In this document: positions 1 to 8,911 of the stretch, one piece after another
Numbering within the stretch: the first letter of the stretch is position 1
Layout: every line of letters starts with the position of its first letter
From: JBBQVS01 sp964657325
GTDB taxonomy: Bacteria > Chloroflexota > Ktedonobacteria > Ktedonobacterales > Ktedonobacteraceae
Length of the DNA: 64,000 bases
Assembly: GCA_964657325.1 (NCBI GenBank)
Contig: CAZZVE010000007.1
Location: 1 to 64,000 of the forward strand
Direction of reading: 5' to 3'
Notes under the pieces: generated by a model
The model's input: only the letters and a program-made list of their open reading frames with translations
The model's database searches: none
Told to the model about the DNA's origin: nothing
Program-made: the position numbers and the translations under genes

Positions 1-75
1 GTGCAATGAATTGCTACCCCTACCGCCCTTACCGTGTTCGAGTGTCAACGTTCATTAGGTGTCCAAGAGCTTTAC

Positions 76-870
76 TTATTTGAATGGTATCGTCGGCTTT
101 CCCCACGTAACCGTAGCGACAACGTGTAGAGGCAGGATGCCATCAGGGTGAAACTGTAGCAGAAGAGTTCGTATTTGCTGATCGAGTTCAGTCGCCTTCT
201 GCTCCCCCATCCGTTCCTTGGAGAAGGTGCTTCTTGAGTGCAGACCTTTAATGTAGTCATCAAGCGACTGAACAAAAGGAATGGGTGCGGTTTCCTTCTC
301 TCCCTGTCCGCGAAAGAAGCCCCGTGCTTCTAGCTCTTTAACCGCATTCGAGCCTCTATGACCTGGACGATCTGAAAATTGTAAGAGAAGCTTTCTGATT
401 TCGGTATCCCACGGCATAGGCAATGTTCTGCGGTAAATCAGCGCGAGGAAGCCATTGGGGGTAAGTATGCTGTGAAAGCGTGGAAACGCAACCTCCCACA
501 CAGGCCAGTGTATACTTGATCCTGCTGTAATGAGAGCATAGGGAGGAGCAAGTGGTACCTCCTCTACCTTTCCATATATCCAATGAAGTTGTGAAGAGTT
601 CCCACTTGGCAACTGCTTGCCCCGTTCGATCATATTTTGCGAAAAATCAACGGCATCGACCCGTTCGACAAGTTCAACGAGGGGTCGAGCGATGTCACCT
701 GAGCCTGCGCCAACATCAAGAACCGCTCTCGGCTCATCAACAACGAGGGAGGCAAGGATAGCAAACACCTCCTGAGGATAAGGAGGACGAAAGCGATATG
801 CATTAACAACATGCGAGTCTTTAAATGCCTCAGCATAATAGGTACCAAAGTTTTCTGGTTTTGGTTGCAT
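76..870 (-). CDS. SAM-dependent class I methyltransferase
   Basis: A 264-residue protein with the Rossmann-type SAM-binding motif I (VLDVGAGSGDIARPL, about residues 50-65), followed by an acidic motif II region (VDAVDFSQNMIERGK) that would contact the SAM ribose, and the typical post-motif segment LITAGSSIHWPVWEVAFP. This is the Methyltransf_11/UbiE-like family. The methyl acceptor cannot be told from sequence; no membrane segment is visible, so it is probably cytosolic. A short AGGAAAAAG stretch lies just upstream of the ATG at 870. It lies 43 bp beyond the end of the MFS exporter gene on the same strand, so the two could be co-transcribed. Bases 1-75 hold nothing recognisable. Confidence 0.85.
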   Translation of the reverse strand: MQPKPENFGTYYAEAFKDSHVVNAYRFRPPYPQEVFAILASLVVDEPRAVLDVGAGSGDIARPLVELVERVDAVDFSQNMIERGKQLPSGNSSQLHWIYGKVEEVPLAPPYALITAGSSIHWPVWEVAFPRFHSILTPNGFLALIYRRTLPMPWDTEIRKLLLQFSDRPGHRGSNAVKELEARGFFRGQGEKETAPIPFVQSLDDYIKGLHSRSTFSKERMGEQKATELDQQIRTLLLQFHPDGILPLHVVATVTWGKPTIPFK

Positions 871-913
871 TTCTTTTTCCTGATTTCAACAGATATCTAA
901 TCGTAAATAGATA

Positions 914-2179
914 CTACTCTCGTAAGGTACTAAGACGCCGCATCTCCGGCCAGAGGATAGCTACGAGTACCACAATGAGTATCGTGCCAATTCCACCAAG
1001 AACAACTGAACCAACGGGGCCGAGCAATTGTGCGGTTACGCCCGATTCAAAGCCACCGAGTTGGTTGGAAGTGCCAATGAAAAGCGAGTTGACGGCACCG
1101 ACACGTCCTCGCATTTCGTCGGGCGTGCGCACAAGAACGAGTGTGGCGCGAATGACAACGCTAATGTTATCAAGCGCGCCCAGGATAAGTAGCATCAAGA
1201 AAGAGAGCCAGAACCAGTGCGAGAGGCCAAAGATGATTGTTGCAACTCCAAATCCGCTTACTGCTAGCAATAAGACTGGACCAGCTCTCTTAAACGCGGG
1301 CTGATGTGCTAGAGTGAGTGCCATGCTCACGGCTCCAATTGATGATGCAGCTTGTAGAGTTCCTAGACCGAATGGTCCTACGTGGAGAATATCTTTTGCG
1401 AAAATAGGTAGAAGTGTAACGGCACCGCCTAGCAAGACCGCGAACAGATCGAGTGTGATTGCTGCTAACATGACCTTCGTGCGTCCTAAAAAACGAATTC
1501 CGTCAATTAACGAACTCAATTTTCTATTTGAGGCAGAAGACGCTTTCTGTGGTCCGACGTGCATGAAAAGTAGGAATGTGATGACGATGAGATAACAGAC
1601 TGCGCTGAGTATATAGACATCACTTGCACCGCCAAACACCCCGATCAAAAAGCCACCAGTCGTTGGTCCCAGGACTGCGGATAACTGCGTCGCACTACTG
1701 CGCCACGTTATAGCATTTTCAAATGCCTTTTCAGGTATTACCTGCGAAACGATTGCAGAACTGGAAGGCGCACTGAAAGATTGAGCCGCACCTAGTAGAA
1801 CGAGACACCCGTATATCAATAGCAGAGGGCCACGTTGAAAAGAGAGTGTGGCTAAACCTAGCGAGGCTAGTAGTGAGAGTGTTTGAGTCACAATGAGAAT
1901 ATACTTGCGGCTGATGTTGTCGGCTGCGTATCCGGCTGGCAAGAAAAGGATAATAAGTGGAATAACCTGTGCTAGTCCTATGCCACCAAGTACGAGGGCG
2001 GAGCCAGTGCGGTTATACAACTCCCATCCAATAGCGACGGTCAGCATTTGCTGTCCAAACATCATGAGAAAGACGCTACCGAGCAGAAGGCGAAAATCGC
2101 GGAGGTGTAGGGCTCCATAAGCATCACGCTTCTTCTCTTCGGAAACTTCTTGGTCCGGTTTTTTGTTTTCCATAGTCAT
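914..2179 (-). CDS. MFS exporter (EntS/DHA3-like)
   Basis: A 421-residue integral membrane protein with about 12 hydrophobic segments, a charged N-terminus (KKPDQEVSEEKKRD) and the MFS loop motif between helices 2 and 3 (PAGYAADNISRKYI), repeated weakly in the second half (TPDEMRGRVGAVNSL). The pattern is that of the DHA3/enterobactin-exporter-like branch (TM helices, short loops, conserved MRGRV). The family exports small hydrophobic compounds or siderophores by proton antiport; the substrate is unknown here. Two ATG codons (2179 and 2173) are possible starts and neither has a good ribosome site. It is divergent from the LVIVD gene across a 145-bp intergenic region. Confidence 0.85.
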   Translation of the reverse strand: MTMENKKPDQEVSEEKKRDAYGALHLRDFRLLLGSVFLMMFGQQMLTVAIGWELYNRTGSALVLGGIGLAQVIPLIILFLPAGYAADNISRKYILIVTQTLSLLASLGLATLSFQRGPLLLIYGCLVLLGAAQSFSAPSSSAIVSQVIPEKAFENAITWRSSATQLSAVLGPTTGGFLIGVFGGASDVYILSAVCYLIVITFLLFMHVGPQKASSASNRKLSSLIDGIRFLGRTKVMLAAITLDLFAVLLGGAVTLLPIFAKDILHVGPFGLGTLQAASSIGAVSMALTLAHQPAFKRAGPVLLLAVSGFGVATIIFGLSHWFWLSFLMLLILGALDNISVVIRATLVLVRTPDEMRGRVGAVNSLFIGTSNQLGGFESGVTAQLLGPVGSVVLGGIGTILIVVLVAILWPEMRRLSTLRE

Positions 2180-2324
2180 CTAAGAAAGTTCACTCTATTA
2201 CTCATGTTCGTTTAACTTTGATCTTTTTGTATCGTATCACATTTTCATAAATTGGCGATGTGTTAAAATAAGGCAGTGAGCCGATGTAGACCTGGTATTT
2301 TTAGGGTTAAGGAGAAGAAAATAT

Positions 2325-3566
2325 ATGCAGATGGAAACATCAGAGTTTAAACGTAAAAACATCGACTTTGTGAGTTACTCTGATCAGGGAGGTCGCGGAG
2401 ATGGAGTACAGATCATGGTTCACAAAGGATATGCTTATATTGGACATATGTTTAGCAATGGTGTCACCGTTTTGGATGTCACTGACGCGAAACACCCTCG
2501 ACCTGTCAATTTCCTACCAACGCCATCAAATACGTGGTCGCTTCATTTGCAAGCCTACGATAATTTACTTCTTGTCGTAAATGCTGTCAATATTTATTCA
2601 CCAAACATTCATATTGATAAAACAGAGTACTACAGCCAATCTTTTGCCGATACAGTTGGCAAGCAGCAACTGCCATTTTCAGCAGGAATGCGCGTCTATG
2701 ATATTTCTCAGCCAAATCAACCGCGTGAGATTGGCTTTATGCCAGTGGAAGGCTTTGGGCTTCACCGCATCTGGTATGTTGGGGGGCGTTATGCATATGC
2801 ATCGGCGTCACTTACTGGATATACGGATCATATCTTTCTTGTGATTGATATGGCGAATCCAACGAAACCAGAGGTGGTCGGGCGTTGGTGGATACCAGGC
2901 ATGTGGCGCGATGGTGGGGAAACGCCTACCTGGGAAGCGGGTAGAAGATATGCGCTTCACCATGCAATTATTGCAGGAACAACTGCGTATGGTTCATGGC
3001 GTGATGGTGGAGTAACACTTCTGGATGTAAGCGAGCCAACACACCCACAACTCATCGCACATCGCAACTGGTGTCCGCCTTTTGGAGGTGGAACACATAC
3101 TAGCTTACCCCTTCCTGATCGCAATCTGGTCATTGTTGCTGACGAGGGCGTTGCAGACAATTGTACTGACGGCGTCAAATATACGTGGGTGGTTGATGTC
3201 CGAGAGCCAAAGAATCCAGTGACGATTGCAACATTCCCTACACCAGTAGAGGAAGATTATTGTGCAAAAGGTGGTCATTTTGGTCCTCACAACTTGCACG
3301 AGAATCGTCCTGGTTCATTTCAAAGTTCAGAATTAATCTTTGCGACATATCAGAACGCAGGCGTGCGCGTGTTTGACATAAAAGATGCCTTTCGGCCCGA
3401 AGAGGTAGCTTATTTTGTTCCTCCTGCTCCAACCCATATGTTCGATTCAAGGCCAGAAAGTGCTCAAGTGATTCAGTCGTGTGATGTGTTTGTCGATCAG
3501 CAAGGGCTGCTTTACGTGACTGATTATAATGCAGGGCTTTATATTCTTGAATATAGGGGAAAGTAA
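2325..3566 (+). CDS. LVIVD-repeat beta-propeller protein
   Basis: A 413-residue protein without an obvious signal peptide. It contains repeats of the LVIVD type: short blades with the pattern G-x-x-V-x-D-V-(T/S)-(D/E)-P-x-x-P, for example GVTVLDVTDAKHPRPV, GMRVYDISQPNQPREIG, GVTLLDVSEPTHPQL and TWVVDVREPKNPVT. The final blade, LLYVTDYNAGLYILEYRGK, would close a propeller. The repeats are known in bacterial and archaeal surface or cytosolic propellers; no catalytic function is assigned. A clear AAGGAG lies 9 bp before the ATG. The next gene (GXWXG protein) follows 76 bp downstream on the same strand, with its own ribosome site, suggesting a two-gene unit. Confidence 0.8.
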   Translation: MQMETSEFKRKNIDFVSYSDQGGRGDGVQIMVHKGYAYIGHMFSNGVTVLDVTDAKHPRPVNFLPTPSNTWSLHLQAYDNLLLVVNAVNIYSPNIHIDKTEYYSQSFADTVGKQQLPFSAGMRVYDISQPNQPREIGFMPVEGFGLHRIWYVGGRYAYASASLTGYTDHIFLVIDMANPTKPEVVGRWWIPGMWRDGGETPTWEAGRRYALHHAIIAGTTAYGSWRDGGVTLLDVSEPTHPQLIAHRNWCPPFGGGTHTSLPLPDRNLVIVADEGVADNCTDGVKYTWVVDVREPKNPVTIATFPTPVEEDYCAKGGHFGPHNLHENRPGSFQSSELIFATYQNAGVRVFDIKDAFRPEEVAYFVPPAPTHMFDSRPESAQVIQSCDVFVDQQGLLYVTDYNAGLYILEYRGK

Positions 3567-3642
3567 GGCGAGTCCATCGAGTCTATTTCCCCCTTTTTTA
3601 GAGTTAGAGATGATCTCGTCTCGCCGCTAGAGGAGAGTATAA

Positions 3643-4200
3643 ATGTCAGACACCGAACACGTATCCTTGCTTCGAGAGCATGCAAACAAAGATAAGATGA
3701 CTATGCAAGAAGCACTTGAGTTGTGTGATGCTCTGCCTATTGTGAATATCGACACTATGATTGGTAGGTGGCATGGTACTGAAATCTCTACACATCATCC
3801 ATTAGATGGGCTGTTAGAGACGTTTGGCTGGTATGGAAAAGAATTTCTTGACAGCGACCATGTGCATCCCTTGCTCTTTTCTGATAGTCATGGTCAGCTT
3901 TTTGCACTCGATCCCAAGCGTCTTCCATTTTCGCTTGCACTGAAATTGCCAATTCCGCGCATCAAGCTTTTGCGTCAGGTATTGCTTGCGGCACGCTTTG
4001 TGTTACAGACGCGGAAGGCAAAAGCGCGTGTGCGTATGATTGAGTATCGGGGGAAAGTAAGTGCCTCGATGATCTACGATAACTTGCCGATCTACGATAC
4101 ATTTCGTCTCATCGATTCCAATACACTGTTAGGTGTGATGGACCTCAAAGGCATGGAGCAACCTTTCTTCTTTAAGCTTCATCGTGATACGCAGTTGTAA
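3643..4200 (+). CDS. GXWXG/DUF4334 domain protein
   Basis: A 185-residue soluble protein with an N-terminal GXWXG motif (IGRWHGTEI, about residues 42-50) and a C-terminal DUF4334 domain (YDNLPIYDTFRLIDSNTLLGVMD and a final FFKLH). This two-domain arrangement is the normal full-length form of the family, which is found in fungi, actinobacteria and Chloroflexi and has no established function; a lipocalin-like ligand-binding fold is often suggested. AGAGGAG lies about 9 bp upstream of the ATG. It probably belongs with the preceding LVIVD gene. The 200 bp that follow carry a terminator-like hairpin and nothing coding. Confidence 0.8.
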   Translation: MSDTEHVSLLREHANKDKMTMQEALELCDALPIVNIDTMIGRWHGTEISTHHPLDGLLETFGWYGKEFLDSDHVHPLLFSDSHGQLFALDPKRLPFSLALKLPIPRIKLLRQVLLAARFVLQTRKAKARVRMIEYRGKVSASMIYDNLPIYDTFRLIDSNTLLGVMDLKGMEQPFFFKLHRDTQL

Positions 4201-4333
4201 GACGACGAGACTGCATCAGGACGTGGCGATAGAGCGCACCAATGGAGAAGTTGACATTGATACTTCTAAGTTCGACCTGATCACCTGATTGATAGAGGTT
4301 CTGGCACCAGAAGTTGCCTTCTCGTCATCTGAG

Positions 4334-4376
4334 ATTCCTTTGCATGCTTGTGTTCAGGTGATTCATGCAAAGGAAT
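4334..4376. terminator. 13-bp perfect hairpin between convergent genes
   Basis: Arms 4334-4346 and 4364-4376 (ATTCCTTTGCATG and its complement) are perfectly paired around a 17-nt loop, followed on the plus strand by pyrimidine-rich sequence. It sits between two convergent genes, so it could terminate transcription from either side. Confidence 0.6.
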
Positions 4377-4403
4377 GACAATTTCTCCCTCTTTTTCTAA
4401 GAG

Positions 4404-5267
4404 CTACTTCTCCGTTTGAAGTGTTGTCTTTACAACATCCCGTAGCGTCATTGGTGATCGGCCAATGAGACGAGCAAGCGTCGGGTCAACGGCGGCAAAC
4501 TCGCCTTGCCTGCTAGCGACAAAATACCCTAGATACATGTTCGCCACTGGCTCAGGAGTTCCGTGAGCGACCAAGCGAGAACGAAATTCATTATCTGATA
4601 CCACGACCCGGCGGATTGGTCGGCCTGTCACTTCAGAGACGATCTCTGCAACACGAGCTAAGTCGAGAGCCTCGGAGCCAGTGAGAGCAGGAGTGATACC
4701 GTCAAGACCGCCCTTCGTCAGTGTGATCGCCGCCGCCATTGCCAGGTCATCGTGCGCAGTCCAGGAAACTGGCCCGTCCTCTGGTGCTACCGCCTCACCT
4801 GTCTCAATGGCGTTGCCAAGCAATGCGGCGGCAGACGATGCGTAGTAGCCATTACGCAGTGATGTGAAAGCCACACCCGACTCTCGCAGTGCTTCCTCTG
4901 TAGCGGCGTGATCGGGAGCGGGAGCAAAGGGTGATGCTGGGTTTGCTGCCATGTGGCTCGTATAGAGAATCCTTTGAGCATTGACTGCTTTAGCTGTGTC
5001 AATCGCTGTCTGATGCTGACGGAGTGCGTGCTCTCCCAGGCGAGGAGCCGACACAATGAGCACTTGCGATGCCCCTTCAAAGGCATAAGCGAGGCTCGTA
5101 GCATCATCAAAGTCACCTCTCCTGACGCGAACCCCTCGTTGCTCAAGGTCCCGTGCTTTTTCAGGATCCTGAACACTTACGCCAATCTGGTCAGCGGGAA
5201 CGAGTTTGAGTAGGTGCTCGACAATTGCTCGACCGAGTTGACCATTGGCACCTGTAATAATAATCAT
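4404..5267 (-). CDS. NmrA/QorB-type NAD(P)H-dependent oxidoreductase
   Basis: A 287-residue atypical short-chain dehydrogenase. The N-terminal TGANGQLGRAIVEHLL is the GxxGxxG dinucleotide site; the fold continues with VRRGDFDDATSLAYAFEGASQVLIVSAP, typical of NmrA-like and quinone oxidoreductase 2 (QorB) proteins, and with SLRNGYYASS at the usual substrate-pocket position. The family reduces quinones with NADPH or acts as a redox sensor. GGAGG lies 6 bp before the ATG. The gene is divergent from a TetR regulator, which is the classic arrangement for a repressor controlling a detoxifying reductase; two palindromes lie between them. Confidence 0.85.
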   Translation of the reverse strand: MIIITGANGQLGRAIVEHLLKLVPADQIGVSVQDPEKARDLEQRGVRVRRGDFDDATSLAYAFEGASQVLIVSAPRLGEHALRQHQTAIDTAKAVNAQRILYTSHMAANPASPFAPAPDHAATEEALRESGVAFTSLRNGYYASSAAALLGNAIETGEAVAPEDGPVSWTAHDDLAMAAAITLTKGGLDGITPALTGSEALDLARVAEIVSEVTGRPIRRVVVSDNEFRSRLVAHGTPEPVANMYLGYFVASRQGEFAAVDPTLARLIGRSPMTLRDVVKTTLQTEK

Positions 5268-5402
5268 GATATCCTCCAGTGTGTTTATCTATACTGTTTT
5301 GTTCCATGTATTGTGCAAACAACTTGCACATTGAAAGCCTTCTCGTCCCTCTTGTTGACACGTTCAAGAGAACGATTGGCATGATACGAGGAGTTCCTTC
5401 AA

Positions 5403-5479
5403 GAGAAGAGAACAGTGGTGCTTAGCTCACACTGTTCTCTTCTCAACAGATTCGTGTATACTACACTGTAGAAAGTGTA
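5403..5479. promoter_or_regulatory. Two palindromes between reductase and tetR (candidate operator)
   Basis: Arms 5403-5417 and 5430-5444 form a perfect 15-bp inverted repeat with a 12-nt loop. A second, smaller palindrome follows at 5462-5467/5474-5479 (TACACT...AGTGTA). They lie in the 330-bp region between the divergently read reductase and TetR genes, the expected place for a TetR-type operator; the larger one could alternatively be an attenuator or terminator. Confidence 0.5.
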
Positions 5480-5570
5480 CGCTGTATCTGCGCAGAGAGC
5501 AATCAGCAAACAGGTGGAATTGTTGGATAGACAACACGTGCAAGAAATTGTTGTTTTTTTAGGAGGAGTT

Positions 5571-5603
5571 ATGAGAATATACCGAAGCGGGGAGTCAATA
5601 TGA
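5571..5603 (+). CDS. 10-residue leader peptide coupled to tetR
   Basis: A short reading frame, MRIYRSGESI, begins at an ATG preceded by a near-perfect ribosome site (AGGAGG, 4-5 bp upstream, stronger than the site of the regulator itself). It ends with a TGA at 5601-5603 that overlaps the regulator ATG at 5600-5602 (ATGA). This is the geometry of translational coupling: ribosomes finishing the leader would restart on tetR. No regulatory amino-acid run is visible. Confidence 0.45.
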   Translation: MRIYRSGESI

Positions 5604-6196
5604 CCACATTAGTGAATGCGAACGATCCACGGGTCAAACGGACTCGTCAGTTGTTGGTGCAAGCGTTCATCGCGTTGGTTGAAGAACGGCACAACCTTCA
5701 CTCGATCTCGGTGCAAGAGGTCGCAGAACGTGCCACGGTCAACCGAGCCACTTTTTACGCCCACTTTGAAGACAAATATGCCTTGTTGCAGTGCTGGATG
5801 CGTGAGAAGTTTCACCGAGCATTGGAGAGCCAGATTCCTGCCTCCTCCGCCTTGCAGTTGAGCACTTTGCGCAAGCTCATTCGAGCCGTGTTCGACTTTC
5901 TTGCGCTCTTTCGTTCGTACCTAAGGCCAGCCGATCAGCAGTATGAGCCGTTCTTCGAGATCGTGCTCCAGCAGGAACTCTATGAGATCCTCTCGAGATG
6001 GCTCACTCAAATTCCATCAGAGGTTCCCGTACAAGAGGAGGCAATAGACACCACGGCACAGGTAATCAGTTGGGCGATCTTTGGTCCCGCTGCGCAATGG
6101 AGTCGGGGAAGTCAAATTTTCTCAGCAGAAGAGATGACCCATCGCGTCTTAAGAGTTGTGATCGCTGGCTTGTCCCCTGTCACCACTGTTGCTTGA
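5600..6196 (+). CDS. TetR/AcrR-family transcriptional regulator
   Basis: A 198-residue regulator. Residues 8-60 form the TetR N-terminal DNA-binding domain, with the helix-turn-helix in SVQEVAERATVNRATFYAHF and the following helix EDKYALLQCW. The C-terminal ligand domain (about 75-190) resembles the TetR_C family found in YfiR-like regulators. It is divergent from the QorB-like reductase, so it most likely represses that gene and itself by binding the palindromes between them. Its start overlaps the stop of a 10-codon leader peptide. Confidence 0.85.
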   Translation: MTTLVNANDPRVKRTRQLLVQAFIALVEERHNLHSISVQEVAERATVNRATFYAHFEDKYALLQCWMREKFHRALESQIPASSALQLSTLRKLIRAVFDFLALFRSYLRPADQQYEPFFEIVLQQELYEILSRWLTQIPSEVPVQEEAIDTTAQVISWAIFGPAAQWSRGSQIFSAEEMTHRVLRVVIAGLSPVTTVA

Positions 6197-6239
6197 CTGA
6201 CATTCTAGGAATCAGGGGTAGCGTGAGGGCGTAACATGA

Positions 6240-7166
6240 CTACCTGAGCCAACCGCGCTTTAACAAGAAATTGAGAAGAGGGTTGACAGTGAGGAGGTAG
6301 AGCACGAAAAGCCCATAGAGACCGTACATCAAGCCCGCGATAGGGGCAGTCACTGATGAGGCTGAAAGAAGCCATACAAAGGCAAAGAGTCCCAAGGGCA
6401 GAAGAATATATGCTTTTCCCATCTTGCGACGAAGATACGTATAGTTCAAGAAAAGTGCGTAGAATTTGTTTTTGGCTTTCAGGGCAATAAAGAAGTTCCT
6501 TCGTATCGCCTCGTTATTGGGGGTCTGCATGAGTGCTATTCTAAAGTGTTTGAGTGCCTCCTGGGGAGCGTGTTTCTGGTTCAAGAGCAACACTCCGTAG
6601 CTATTATGGGCGTATTCATTTTCAGGGTCGATGTTCAGTGCGCGCTGAAATTCCGCTTCTGCTGCTGGAATATTTCCTGTAGAAGCAAGGAGGCTGCCCA
6701 ACGTGACATGATAATCTGCCTTCTCTGGAGCCAGTTCCAGTGCCCTGAGACTATGCTGTATCGCTTTCGTAGTCTCTTTTTTCTCTTTGAGAAAAATATT
6801 TGCATAGATATAATGGGCCAGATGATTCGTTGGGTCTAGCTGAATAGCTATCATGGCCTCGTGCTCTGCGAGAGGATAGTGCTTCATATCTTTCAGTTGC
6901 GAGGCATAGAGAGCGTGAGACATACTATTGTTGGGATCTAGTCGGAGCGTTTCTATGTAGGTGGCAATTGCTTTTTGTTGTTCTCCCTTGAGTGTATATG
7001 CACGGGCGATGGTGTAAAAGGCAATGCTGTTTTCAGGGTGAGCGCTGAGAAAACGCTGCATGATTTCGATAGCAAGATCGTACCTACGTACACTGATGGC
7101 GTATTCTGCTCTACGGATTTCATCGCCTAACTCAAGGATGTCTGCTCTTTTCCTGCTGGAAGTCAT
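6240..7166 (-). CDS. TPR protein with C-terminal membrane segments
   Basis: A 308-residue protein with about six tetratricopeptide repeats (residues 15-220, for example AEHEAMIAIQLDPTNHLAHY and AEAEFQRALNIDPENEYAH). A C-terminal pair of hydrophobic helices follows (YILLPLGLFAFVWLLSA and GLMYGLYGLFVLYLLTV), so the TPR domain would face the cytosol from the membrane. No enzymatic domain is present. It begins 10 bp after the TPR-AAA ATPase gene on the same strand, so the two are almost certainly one operon and may form a membrane-bound scaffold plus ATPase. Confidence 0.75.
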   Translation of the reverse strand: MTSSRKRADILELGDEIRRAEYAISVRRYDLAIEIMQRFLSAHPENSIAFYTIARAYTLKGEQQKAIATYIETLRLDPNNSMSHALYASQLKDMKHYPLAEHEAMIAIQLDPTNHLAHYIYANIFLKEKKETTKAIQHSLRALELAPEKADYHVTLGSLLASTGNIPAAEAEFQRALNIDPENEYAHNSYGVLLLNQKHAPQEALKHFRIALMQTPNNEAIRRNFFIALKAKNKFYALFLNYTYLRRKMGKAYILLPLGLFAFVWLLSASSVTAPIAGLMYGLYGLFVLYLLTVNPLLNFLLKRGWLR

Positions 7167-7176
7167 CGTAGCCTCT

Positions 7177-8502
7177 TTAGCTTTTCTTGAAGAAATTCAG
7201 AATATCGTCGTATGTACCAGCCTCATTACTATAAGTCGCGTAGTTCTTTGCTGTCGAGAGCCATTCCAACGTAGAAGGTTTGGTCTTTTTTAAGGCATTG
7301 AGTACGTCTTCTGTACGTATAGGACGTATTTTGCCTGTACGCATCGCATCCGTAATAGCGGTATCGGTGGCGGCATCACAAATCGCTTTCAGGTCCGCGC
7401 CTGAGTATTTTTCTGTACTTTTGGCTATTTTTACAACGTCTATTGCCTCAGTAGGTTTGTCTTTAAGATAGATGTTCAATACTTCGATCCTGGCCTTGAA
7501 ATCAGGCGGGGGAACGAAAAGTACTCTATCGAATCTCCCCGGTCGGCGTAGTGATGAGTCCACAAACCAGGGGCTATTCGTTGCGCCTAAGACAAGTATC
7601 TCGTTATTATCAGAGTCAACACCATCGAGTTCATTGAGAAGCTGATTGGTGAGCATTCGATTATGATGATAATGCATCTGTTGGCGACTTCCACCAATAG
7701 CATCCAGTTCATCTATAAAGACAATAGTTGGCGTATGTTCTCTTGCCTTCTCGAAGAACTGGTGCAGATTTTTCTCGCTATTGCCTATATACATGTCCAG
7801 AATGTCATTAATGGCGATATTAATAAAATTCGCGCTACATTCACCTGCTGTAGCCCTGGCAAGAAACGTTTTTCCGCATCCAGGAGGACCATACAGTAGA
7901 ATACCTCCACCTATCTTTCTCCCATATGCTTTGAATAGCGAGGGGTTTTGGAAGGGATAGAGAATATTCATCTTGATATTTTCTTTGAGGTCTTCGAGTC
8001 CCCCGACATCCGCGAAGGTTATTGTTGGATGTTCTACAATATCGTCCTGTATAGATGAATGAGCGAAATTCACGATGTGCAACTTGACTTTTACCTGTAC
8101 ATTATGGTTAGACAATTCCTGCTGATAGTCTGCATCCTCGCTCTCTGGTTCAAGGTCGAGTGCCTCTTGATAATAGTCTCCTGCTGCTGAATATTCCTCC
8201 AGCGAGAAGCATATTTTTGAGAGGAGAAGAGAGAGGTCAGCCGAGGGTTTTACTGCTAGTGCTTTCTCCGCATTTGCTTTGGCAGCCTGAAAATCTCCAC
8301 TATTGTAGTTGGCTTTTGCTAAACTTACTCTGCAATCGGTATCTTCACCTTGTGCTAATATCTCCTGAAGTTGCTCTATCGCTTCGTCAATCTTTCTCGA
8401 TTGCAGCATCAGTTCAGCAATATGTTTCTTTAATGGAATATTGGTAGGGCTAAATCGAAGTGCCTCTAAGAGCGGCGCGATATTCTTATCCATTTCCTGC
8501 AT
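7177..8502 (-). CDS. TPR-AAA ATPase
   Basis: A 441-residue protein. Residues 1-140 are TPR-like repeats; residues about 150-400 are an AAA module of the classic (CDC48/FtsH/Vps4-like) clade, with Walker A GPPGCGKTFLARA, Walker B IVFIDELDAIGG, sensor 1 (LVLGATNSPW) and the second region of homology ending SSLRRPGRFDR, which supplies arginine fingers. It should form a hexamer that remodels proteins recognised through the TPRs. The start at 8502 is chosen because AAGGA lies 7 bp upstream; an upstream ATG at 8559 has no ribosome site. No protease domain is fused. Paired with the downstream TPR membrane protein. Confidence 0.8.
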   Translation of the reverse strand: MQEMDKNIAPLLEALRFSPTNIPLKKHIAELMLQSRKIDEAIEQLQEILAQGEDTDCRVSLAKANYNSGDFQAAKANAEKALAVKPSADLSLLLSKICFSLEEYSAAGDYYQEALDLEPESEDADYQQELSNHNVQVKVKLHIVNFAHSSIQDDIVEHPTITFADVGGLEDLKENIKMNILYPFQNPSLFKAYGRKIGGGILLYGPPGCGKTFLARATAGECSANFINIAINDILDMYIGNSEKNLHQFFEKAREHTPTIVFIDELDAIGGSRQQMHYHHNRMLTNQLLNELDGVDSDNNEILVLGATNSPWFVDSSLRRPGRFDRVLFVPPPDFKARIEVLNIYLKDKPTEAIDVVKIAKSTEKYSGADLKAICDAATDTAITDAMRTGKIRPIRTEDVLNALKKTKPSTLEWLSTAKNYATYSNEAGTYDDILNFFKKS

Positions 8503-8656
8503 TTCTATTTCCTTCGTTTCAGGAGTTATACACAAGGCAAATATAGCATGTTGAGTCAAGACCTAAGCCAAATGGGTCTTCGTCCTTTTTTAAAGAGAAA
8601 CTGACAAAGAAAAGAACATGGAGACCACAAGGCCAATAGCGTTCAAATATATGCAA

Positions 8657-8750
8657 CTATGCTTGACGTGCGGACGCACGGACGCCCACAAGTGTGCATC
8701 ATCGGGGTCAAAGCCAAACTGGGTGAACTATGCTTGACGTACGGACGCCC
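8657..8750. repeat. Direct repeat AACTATGCTTGACGT
   Basis: AACTATGCTTGACG(T)GCGGACG at about 8657-8675 recurs as AACTATGCTTGACGTACGGACG at 8727-8747, both leading into the CGGACGCCCACAAG core of the adjacent palindrome. They are probably eroded copies of the same palindromic unit. Confidence 0.5.
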
Positions 8751-8831
8751 ACAAGGGGCTACCCTACTATACGACGATCTTGCGTGTTCTGCACGCGCCG
8801 TATAGTAGGGTAGCCCCTTGTGGGCGTCCGT
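8741..8831. repeat. 33-bp perfect inverted repeat (REP/MITE-like)
   Basis: Arms 8741-8773 and 8799-8831 are perfect reverse complements over 33 bp, around a 25-nt spacer that itself contains a 5-bp inner stem (GCGTG...CACGC). The sequence is GC-rich and has no coding potential. It lies in the 409-bp space between the AAA ATPase and the permease and could act as a transcription terminator; its perfection and the flanking partial copies suggest a mobile palindromic unit. Confidence 0.8.
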
Positions 8832-8911
8832 TGTGTGTATGTGTTCTTCATATTTACATAGTATTGGCGGCAAGAGTCTCCCTGTTCCTTCAAACAAAGG
8901 ATGTAGACTTA

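Noticed and set aside
8643..8897. Minus-strand frame over the palindromic repeats
   Set aside because: It runs through a perfect hairpin and shows no protein-like features.
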